From assembly GCA_002450255.1 (NCBI GenBank), contig DJYW01000008.1, positions 7,546 through 28,648 of the forward strand: a DNA stretch of 21,103 nucleotides, read 5' to 3'. The translations under genes were made by a program, and so were the position numbers. This stretch comes from Gammaproteobacteria bacterium UBA6968. Lineage in GTDB: Bacteria; Pseudomonadota; Gammaproteobacteria; Pseudomonadales; Azotimanducaceae. The notes below the pieces were generated by a model. The model saw only the letters and a program-made list of their open reading frames with translations, made no database searches and had not been told where the DNA came from. This document shows, piece after piece, positions 16,169 through 21,103 of the stretch; position 1 is the first letter of the stretch; every line of letters begins with the position of its first letter.

Positions 16169-16953
16169 TGGGATTGGCTTCATTGGGCAGTGGTAGCCGC
16201 GGTAACGGAACTCTGGTTGCCATGGCTGGTAGCGTCTTTTTAGTTGATTGCGGCTTTACCTTGCGCCAAACCGAACAGCGTCTGGCGCGCCTTGGCCTCA
16301 GCCCAGGTGATATCACTGCGGTATTGGTTAGCCATGAACACAGCGATCACATCTCTGGCGTATCGGCATTAGCGCATCGCTATGGTGTACCTGTTTATGC
16401 CTCTCACGGAACCAAAAAGAACGCGCCCAACGGGTTTCAGTGCGAGGCGTTTGATGGCGACATACCGTTTACCTTAGGGGAAGTGACCATCAATCCCGTG
16501 CGGGTACCACATGACGCTCGCGAACCGACGCAGTTCGTCCTGAGCCATGGCGAGTTGAAAATCGGCGTGCTGTCGGATTTAGGCACTTACACTCAACATG
16601 TCGTAGAGCAGTATTCCGATTGCCGATACCTGTTGCTAGAAGCGAATCATGATAGGGCGATGCTGCGGCAGGGCTCATACCCACCGCATCTGAAAACACG
16701 AGTCGGCGCCGACTTTGGCCATTTGTCGAATTGCCAAGCGCGCGGGTTGCTGGAGCGCATTGCTCACCCGGACTTACACGTGATCATTGGCCATGTTAGC
16801 GAGCAGAATAACTGCCTGGATTTGGTAGAGACAGAATTCGCCCCTTTTAGAGAGCGTCTGGCGTCGCTTAATATTGCGACTCAGGCCGAGGGATTTACTT
16901 GGATCGGGGAGCAACCGCTAACTCGCCAAAGAAGTTTTGATAAAGTGATATAG
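16168..16953 (+). CDS. MBL-fold metallohydrolase, YycJ-like
   Basis: This is a 261-residue metallo-beta-lactamase-fold enzyme. The zinc motif SHEHSDH gives His56, His58, Asp60 and His61; later ligands lie in VPHDA (about 113-117), LSDLG (about 135-139) and the C-terminal IIGHVS. The N-terminal SLGSGSRGNGT and LVDCG are typical of the YycJ/WalJ group, where some members act as nucleases. Position directly after bamC is conserved with Pseudomonas. Substrate is not determined. The gene overlaps the bamC stop by one base and is followed by a 47-bp gap before the thioredoxin-like gene. Confidence 0.9.
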   Translation: MGLASLGSGSRGNGTLVAMAGSVFLVDCGFTLRQTEQRLARLGLSPGDITAVLVSHEHSDHISGVSALAHRYGVPVYASHGTKKNAPNGFQCEAFDGDIPFTLGEVTINPVRVPHDAREPTQFVLSHGELKIGVLSDLGTYTQHVVEQYSDCRYLLLEANHDRAMLRQGSYPPHLKTRVGADFGHLSNCQARGLLERIAHPDLHVIIGHVSEQNNCLDLVETEFAPFRERLASLNIATQAEGFTWIGEQPLTRQRSFDKVI

Positions 16954-17000
16954 AGCCCGGGTCGAACTGGCCGGCCGTATTTCGGAGAGCGTTGAGAACT

Positions 17001-17852
17001 ATGCAAGGTCCACAGAGTGTGCAAATTTCACCAGAGAATTTTCAGAGCGAGGTAATCGAGCGCTCGCAGGAAGTCCCGGTTATGGTCTTGTTTTGGGCGG
17101 AACAGATGGCTCCATCGGTGCAGGCTAAAGCATTGGCTGAACAGGTGATTGGTGGTTACGCCGGTAAAGTTGTCCTCGCCTTATCTGATGTCGGGCAAGA
17201 TCCGATGATTGCACAGCAACTTCGCGTGCAAGGCCTCCCGAGTATTCGGGTCATTCACGAAGGCAAGATTGCCGACCAAATTGAAGGGCCGTTTGATGAG
17301 GCTCAACTCAGGGCAATGATCGATCCGCTAACGCAGTCGGTAGCTGACTTGATCAAAAGCCAACTGCAAGAGGTCATTGCCACGCAAGGGCTGGCGACTG
17401 CTGCACAAATGCTGCAAGAAGTGATTAATGAAGAGCCAAATAATCAAATCCTTCGTGTCGAGTTGGCGGACGTGCTAATTCGATCGGATGATTTGAGCAA
17501 CGCGGAGACTGTGCTCGCAGGCATTCCTGATACGATCGAGGAAAAGAGCAGGCCACAGGAGCGTCTGGCGTTTGCTCAAGAAGCCGCCGGGTTAGCTTCT
17601 ATGACGGACTTGGAAACCCGGCTTAGTGCGGATCCACAAAACTTGGAGTTGCGTTATCAGCTGGCTGTCCAACAGGTGGTTGCGGGTGAGTTTGAACCTG
17701 CGTTGGAGGCCTGTTTAGCGATTCTTCGAGCAGACCGCGAGTTCCGGGACGACCTAGCCAGACTGACGATGATTCGCGTTTTCAAAGTGCTTGGCAAGGG
17801 TGATCCATTGGCCAGTCAGTATCGGCGACGTTTGTTTAATGCGATGCATTGA
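17001..17852 (+). CDS. CnoX/YbbN-like thioredoxin-TPR protein lacking active-site cysteines
   Basis: This is a 283-residue protein with an N-terminal thioredoxin fold (about 8-110) and a C-terminal TPR-like helical part (about 115-283), the same architecture and length as E. coli CnoX/YbbN (284 residues), a chaperone that protects substrates and hands them to GroEL/DnaK. The CGPC position reads AEQM after Trp32, so both catalytic cysteines are missing; the cis-Pro loop GLPS is kept. The only cysteine is Cys238 in EALEACLAIL. It cannot be a thiol-disulfide enzyme and is likely a holdase or scaffold. I chose the ATG at 17001 over the TTG at 16992 because GGAGAG lies 11 bp upstream of the ATG and too close to the TTG. 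Confidence 0.9.
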   Translation: MQGPQSVQISPENFQSEVIERSQEVPVMVLFWAEQMAPSVQAKALAEQVIGGYAGKVVLALSDVGQDPMIAQQLRVQGLPSIRVIHEGKIADQIEGPFDEAQLRAMIDPLTQSVADLIKSQLQEVIATQGLATAAQMLQEVINEEPNNQILRVELADVLIRSDDLSNAETVLAGIPDTIEEKSRPQERLAFAQEAAGLASMTDLETRLSADPQNLELRYQLAVQQVVAGEFEPALEACLAILRADREFRDDLARLTMIRVFKVLGKGDPLASQYRRRLFNAMH

Positions 17853-17856
17853 TAGG

Positions 17857-17890
17857 TTTGTGCAATGTTAATGGCGCACTAACGCACAAA
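17857..17890. other. Hairpin just after the CnoX-like gene
   Basis: TTTGTGC (17857-17863) and GCACAAA (17884-17890) pair perfectly, and inside them GTTA (17867-17870) pairs with TAAC (17880-17883), giving a long hairpin with one 3-nt bulge and a 9-nt loop. It starts 4 bp after the CnoX-like stop, where a transcription end is expected. No T-run follows, so a terminator role is uncertain. Confidence 0.35.
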
Positions 17891-18257
17891 ATTGGGGACG
17901 ATTCGGTGGTGTCGCTGTTGCTAGAGGCATGACGGTATATGAAATGTTTTGACTTTATGCACACCTCGTAGCGGTGGTTAGCATATCAAGACATGCCGGC
18001 GATAGTTGAATAGAAGTCTTAGTTGATAACTCTAAGTTACTAATTAATAAAAACTATTTTGAGTTATTGGCAGTGTTACCCTATATTTCCGCAAATTGCT
18101 CGTTTTCGGATACACACCTTTACAGCAAGTTATCCTCAAAGTTATCCACAGGCGCAAGGTAAGGTCTAGCAACACGTCAAGTCGATTGTTTAGCCTGATC
18201 AACTGTTGAGATTATTAACGAGTAGCCATTTGTCCGCTGATGCGAGCACCCTCAAGC

Positions 18258-18283
18258 GCCGGGCGCGAAAGCTTTCGCCCGGC
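18258..18283. other. GC-rich palindrome before amidotransferase gene
   Basis: GCCGGGCG (18258-18265) pairs with CGCCCGGC (18276-18283) around a 10-nt loop, and the overlapping 14-bp GCGAAAGCTTTCGC (18265-18278) is itself a perfect palindrome. So the site has two alternative dyads. It lies 18-30 bp upstream of the amidotransferase start. No T-run follows on either strand, which argues against an intrinsic terminator; it could be an operator or an mRNA 5' hairpin. Confidence 0.4.
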
Positions 18284-18312
18284 ACCAGTAGTAAAAATGG
18301 ATGGTTGGAGAA

Positions 18313-19011
18313 ATGATTAAGATCGGTATTTTGCAAACCGACTCGTTGATGCCAGATTTACAGACCCAATATCTGGATTACGCCGCCATGTTTCGGAATC
18401 GATTCGCGCAACAACATTCACTTTGTGAGTTCGAGAATTACGACGTCCTGCAAGCTGTGCCCGATTCGCTAACTTGTGATGCCTACATTATCACGGGTAG
18501 TCGGCATAGCGTTTACGACGATCTACCCTGGATCCATAGTTTGGTTGAGTTCTTACGCGACGCCTTAGCCTGCCGGAAGAAGGTGATCGGCATCTGTTTT
18601 GGTCATCAACTAATGGCCCACTTTTTTGGCGGTAGGGTGTCTGCAGCTGAGGTTGGCTGGTCAGTCGGTGTGCAGCCGACTCGAATTGTGGCCCCGCAAA
18701 AATGGATGGACAGCGACCAAGATCAATTTGCATTGCTGTCCAGTCACAAAGATCAGGTTCAGGAATTACCTTCCGACGCTACACTTTTTGCCGGCAATCC
18801 GGCCTGCCCGGTGGCTGGGTTTACGATGGGTGAGCAAGTGTTAACCTTCCAGGGCCACCCAGAATTTACCAAAGCGTATGCCAATGCGTTGATGACGATA
18901 CGTCGCGAAACTCTGGGAGAGGCGGTTTTTGCAAAGGGCCAAGCGAGCTTAGTCTTGGATACAGATGAAAATTTAGTCGCGCGATGGATTTGCAATTTCA
19001 TTCTCGCTTAA
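18313..19011 (+). CDS. Class I glutamine amidotransferase (GMP-synthase-like GATase1)
   Basis: This is a stand-alone class I glutamine amidotransferase domain. Residues numbered from the in-frame ATG at 18301 are the nucleophile Cys99 in GICFGHQL and the His186/Glu188 pair in FQGHPEF, so the Cys-His-Glu triad is complete. ITGSRHSVYDD (64-74) is the oxyanion-region motif of the GMP-synthase-like GATase1 group. The family is roughly 230-240 residues. I prefer the ATG at 18313 (MIKIGILQTD), since family members start with the first beta strand, although its GGAG is unusually close. Such proteins are annotated as GMP synthase-like, but no synthetase domain is present here. Acceptor and partner are unknown. 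Confidence 0.9.
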   Translation: MIKIGILQTDSLMPDLQTQYLDYAAMFRNRFAQQHSLCEFENYDVLQAVPDSLTCDAYIITGSRHSVYDDLPWIHSLVEFLRDALACRKKVIGICFGHQLMAHFFGGRVSAAEVGWSVGVQPTRIVAPQKWMDSDQDQFALLSSHKDQVQELPSDATLFAGNPACPVAGFTMGEQVLTFQGHPEFTKAYANALMTIRRETLGEAVFAKGQASLVLDTDENLVARWICNFILA

Positions 19012-19107
19012 GTGACCAGTCCGCATACACTCGGCAGTTAGCACCTGACCGAATGTGCAGCGCCAAGTGATTAACCCGTTTTAAGAGGGAAAAGGAGGGG
19101 ATACAAA

Positions 19108-19599
19108 GTGCATGAACCCACTAACCAAGGCCCGCAGCCGACAGCTTTTAAACGTTTTCTCACACGCGCTTCCGTCATAGTCAAACAGCCACGGCGTCTA
19201 CAGAGTTTGCTGGCTCAGGTTTCAAAAAAAATAGCGCGGATATCTAATAAGCGAATAGCGGGTTTCAAGGCCGACGTCGAGCTTCTTGCTTGTTTAGTTA
19301 AAGACTTCATCGCCGGCAGATACCGCGATATCTCTCCTCAAGCGTTGATAACTATCGTTGGTGGGCTGCTATATTTTGTAGTGCCTTTAGATGCTATGCC
19401 AGACTTTTTGTTCGGCTGGGGTTTGTTAGATGATGGTGCGGTGATCGCTTACGTCGTTAGTGTCGTAAAAGACGAGCTTACGGCGTACCAAATCTGGCGT
19501 GAGGCGCAGAAGTCCGAATCGGTTTCTGAGCAACAAGTAGTATCAGTACCCAGCAGTGAATCGTTAGAGAACGAAGACACGGAAGATCCTTTAAAGTAA
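19108..19599 (+). CDS. YkvA/DUF1232 membrane protein
   Basis: This is a 163-residue protein with the DUF1232 (YkvA) core at about 75-125: ISPQALITIVGGLLYFV, then VPLDAMPDFLFGWGLLDD, then AVIAYVVSVV. The PLDxxPDFLxGxGxxDD pattern is diagnostic and sits in a hydrophobic hairpin. The N-terminal 70 residues are basic and the last 35 are acidic and Ser/Glu-rich, probably disordered. It starts with GTG after an excellent AGGAGG with 9-bp spacing; an ATG four bases later is out of frame. Family function is unknown. The 96-bp gap from the amidotransferase permits cotranscription. Confidence 0.88.
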   Translation: MHEPTNQGPQPTAFKRFLTRASVIVKQPRRLQSLLAQVSKKIARISNKRIAGFKADVELLACLVKDFIAGRYRDISPQALITIVGGLLYFVVPLDAMPDFLFGWGLLDDGAVIAYVVSVVKDELTAYQIWREAQKSESVSEQQVVSVPSSESLENEDTEDPLK

Positions 19600-19739
19600 T
19601 CTTTCTCGCAACAATCATCGTAAGTCGATCCCTAAATATTTGAGAGCGCCCCAAGTCACAAGATTTTGATTTGTGAGGGAAGGATTGCGGCACGCGAGCC
19701 TAATCAAAATAGTGGTCTGGCGATAACTCGAGATGGGTA

Positions 19740-20579
19740 GTGAGTGAAAAAATATTTTTAGCAGCGCAGCGGGCGGATCGATCCCACGCCTTTTGCTTAC
19801 TGATCTTGCTTGGTTTGGGACTACCTACCTTATCACCGATGAACGTGGCTGCGTCAGAGGAGGCCATGTCTGGCGGAGAGCCTTCTGTTGGTTTGCTTCC
19901 TTTTTCGGACTCTGTGAGCGATTTTGAACTCACCTATAAAATTCGGTTGGCTGGCCTGCCAGTCGGTATTTCTGCAAAAATCAGTGCGACCCGTAACAAC
20001 GCGATTTGGTCTGCAGAAAGTCGCGTGAGTCACTTTCTTGCCAGAAACACTCATGTGAGCCGTTTTTCGGTTCGCGCCTGTGAACACAGGCTGCTTAGCT
20101 TTACGAACAGTGGAGAAAGCTTTGGATGGAAATTCTCAGACGCGGTGATGTTCGATTGGCCAGCAAAGTCGGCAACCTACGAGGGTTTTACGCAAAGTAG
20201 TGAAAATGACCTTGTCGAAAATATCGAAATTGTTTATCCCCTAAACTATGACCACTATGTTGATAAGCTATCCCAGTATGCTTTGATGGGCTGCCTGCTT
20301 GAAAAAGGCTTGTCTACTTTTCAGCTTACCTATTTGGATGATGGCATTGGTCGTTATGAGTTTCGGATCCAAGCAACGAAACAAGCACGTTGGAACAAGC
20401 AGGACTGGAAAGTTGTGGTGTTGCGTGGCGTGCCTTTTGAGCAAAAGGCCGGTAGCGTTCACACCGGCATCGAATACACCCTTGCTCCCGCCTTACATTA
20501 TTTGCCGATTGAAGTTCGAACGAAGCTCAGAGGACTTCCTGTCACAGCACGATTAGCCTCAGCACGCCTCAACGAATAG
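19740..20579 (+). CDS. Exported DUF3108 protein
   Basis: This is a 279-residue protein with an N-terminal signal peptide (hydrophobic stretch about 17-38, likely cleaved near NVAAS) followed by a DUF3108-type beta-rich domain. Typical features are FELTYKIRLAGLPVG near the mature N-terminus, repeated antiparallel-strand patterns, and the closing ALHYLPIEVRTKLRG. DUF3108 proteins are found in the envelope of gammaproteobacteria, often beside purine biosynthesis genes; their function is unknown. It starts with GTG; no strong Shine-Dalgarno is seen (ATGGG lies just upstream). The next 140 bp upstream hold no other gene, so it may have its own promoter. Confidence 0.82.
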   Translation: MSEKIFLAAQRADRSHAFCLLILLGLGLPTLSPMNVAASEEAMSGGEPSVGLLPFSDSVSDFELTYKIRLAGLPVGISAKISATRNNAIWSAESRVSHFLARNTHVSRFSVRACEHRLLSFTNSGESFGWKFSDAVMFDWPAKSATYEGFTQSSENDLVENIEIVYPLNYDHYVDKLSQYALMGCLLEKGLSTFQLTYLDDGIGRYEFRIQATKQARWNKQDWKVVVLRGVPFEQKAGSVHTGIEYTLAPALHYLPIEVRTKLRGLPVTARLASARLNE

Positions 20580-20672
20580 CTGATATCGCTCGAAGACCGT
20601 AACTAGCTTCCCTAGATCGGGCCATAATGTCGAGCCACGATGAAAAATCTCGGACTTTAAACCTTCTATATT

Positions 20673-20819
20673 TCAGCCTAGCGTATTCAGCGCATCGAAC
20701 TCGGACATCTGCTTCAGTCTACCGCCTGTCAGTAATTTTGCCCGCTTACTCTTTTTCTCGCGGCCAGTGTTTTTCAAAAATGCCAGTATCTTTCTTGCTA
20801 CGGGTGCTTGGTTTTCCAT
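20673..20819 (-). CDS. Possible 48-residue basic small protein
   Basis: On the minus strand an ATG at 20819 opens a 49-codon frame ending in TGA. The product begins MENQAPVARKILAFLKN, has a basic middle (GREKKSKRAKLL) and ends MSEFDALNTLG. The composition is protein-like, with one amphipathic helix followed by a cationic segment. There is no good Shine-Dalgarno, and I do not recognise a family. It may be a chance ORF; it is listed because it is the most credible coding stretch in this gap. Confidence 0.25.
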   Translation of the reverse strand: MENQAPVARKILAFLKNTGREKKSKRAKLLTGGRLKQMSEFDALNTLG

Positions 20820-21066
20820 GTTTTTTGAGCCACTAAAGATCTAACCAATAACGCTAGCTGTACTAGTCATATGTTCGTACTCACGCGGCGTTTGGAATGT
20901 ATAGATACTTTCGGCTCATGCTGAAGATGCATAAGTACGGTTGGGTTAACGGCTTGTCGAGACTCGAGCGAAATTTAGATCGGTTTCTCAACCCTAGCTA
21001 AGAAGATCAGAAATTCTAGAAGATCGAACATAAAAGAAGCGGGTTCATCTGGGTCGTCGCGGAGTT

Positions 21067-21091
21067 TTGTCAACAGTTTGACAAGCTGTTG
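21067..21091. promoter_or_regulatory. Inverted repeat, possible operator at right edge
   Basis: TTGTCAA (21067-21073) and TTGACAA (21078-21084) form a perfect 7-bp inverted repeat with a 4-bp spacer, 18 bp in all. Overlapping it, CAACAG (21071-21076) and CTGTTG (21086-21091) form a second dyad. TTGACA within it matches a -35 hexamer. Such size and symmetry fit a binding site for a dimeric repressor on a promoter continuing beyond the window. Confidence 0.35.
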
Positions 21092-21103
21092 GTAATTGAC
21101 TTT

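Larger units (their letters stand above)
17853..18300. promoter_or_regulatory. Gene-free region with DnaA boxes and AT-rich segment
   Basis: No plausible gene is seen in this 448-bp stretch. It holds TTATGCACA at 17955-17963 and TTATCCACA at 18142-18150, both exact matches to the DnaA-box consensus TTATNCACA, and TTATCCTCA at 18130-18138 with one mismatch, all on the plus strand. A weaker 7-of-9 match lies on the minus strand at 18021-18029. The two right-hand boxes are 12 bp apart. Between the left box and the right pair lies a strongly AT-rich tract (about 18026-18070). TCAACTGTTGA (18199-18209) is a short palindrome. This resembles a DnaA-binding replication-control locus, titration site or DnaA-regulated promoter. 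Few GATC sites and no dnaA, dnaN, parAB or mnmG neighbour argue against a standard oriC. Confidence 0.5.
20580..21103. other. Gene-poor right end
   Basis: This 524-bp stretch shows no confident gene. It is more AT-rich than the rest of the window around 20640-20860. A plus-strand frame at 20627-20836 looks like the shadow of a minus-strand ORF. AGAAGATC occurs twice (21001-21008 and 21018-21025), 17 bp apart. The last 40 bases carry the inverted repeat described separately, and TTGACA at 21079-21084 could be a -35 element for a gene beyond the edge. Confidence 0.5.

Noticed and set aside
17853..18300. Calling the region the chromosomal oriC
   Set aside because: There are few GATC sites, no 13-mer-like repeats, and no dnaA, dnaN, mnmG, rpmH or parAB next to it; genes on both sides point the same way. 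A DnaA-binding locus is all the sequence supports.
20627..20836. Plus-strand 69-codon ORF
   Set aside because: Its composition looks like the antisense of the more protein-like minus-strand ORF, it has no Shine-Dalgarno, and no family is recognisable.

Overview
The window is a 21.1 kb piece of a gammaproteobacterial chromosome of moderate GC content, probably from a free-living (perhaps marine) aerobe. The evidence is the gene content: BamC and BepA of the outer-membrane assembly system, a TusA-type sulfurtransferase, NadA, a CnoX/YbbN-like thioredoxin-TPR protein, and a gene order from nadA to the metallo-beta-lactamase gene that matches the Pseudomonas aeruginosa order nadA - M48 protease - tusA-like - perM-like - (two other genes) - dapA - bamC - MBL protein, as far as I remember it. 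I cannot name a genus. No transposase, integrase, tRNA, rRNA or CRISPR array was seen.

Region 1 (1-5717) looks like a catabolic acyl-CoA module. It holds an MFS exporter (+), then three minus-strand genes: two adjacent, dissimilar acyl-CoA dehydrogenases whose complementary motifs suggest an alpha2beta2 heterotetramer of the steroid/isoprenoid side-chain type, and a MFE-2/HSD17B4-like 3-hydroxyacyl-CoA dehydrogenase. Divergent from these is a second SDR oxidoreductase (+). The left edge carries an octamer tandem repeat inside an open frame that runs into the MFS gene. Region 2 (5849-6748, minus) is a glutathione-synthetase-like ATP-grasp enzyme with an altered glycine-rich loop.

Region 3 (7028-17852) is the conserved housekeeping block: nadA (+), a possible 32-residue Arg-rich ORF, bepA (-), then on the plus strand tusA-like and perM-like (4-bp overlap), a large metzincin lipoprotein, dapA-bamC-MBL (overlapping, translationally coupled) and a cysteine-less CnoX/YbbN homologue. 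Relative to Pseudomonas the metzincin gene occupies the place between perM and dapA.

Region 4 (17853-18300) is a 448-bp gene-free stretch with two perfect DnaA boxes, a third with one mismatch, and an AT-rich segment between them. It is the most unusual part of the window and a candidate DnaA-dependent replication-control or regulatory site. Region 5 (18301-20579) has three plus-strand genes: a class I glutamine amidotransferase, a YkvA/DUF1232 membrane protein and an exported DUF3108 protein. The last 524 bp hold no convincing gene, one possible 48-residue minus-strand ORF, and an 18-bp inverted repeat that looks like an operator for a gene beyond the edge.
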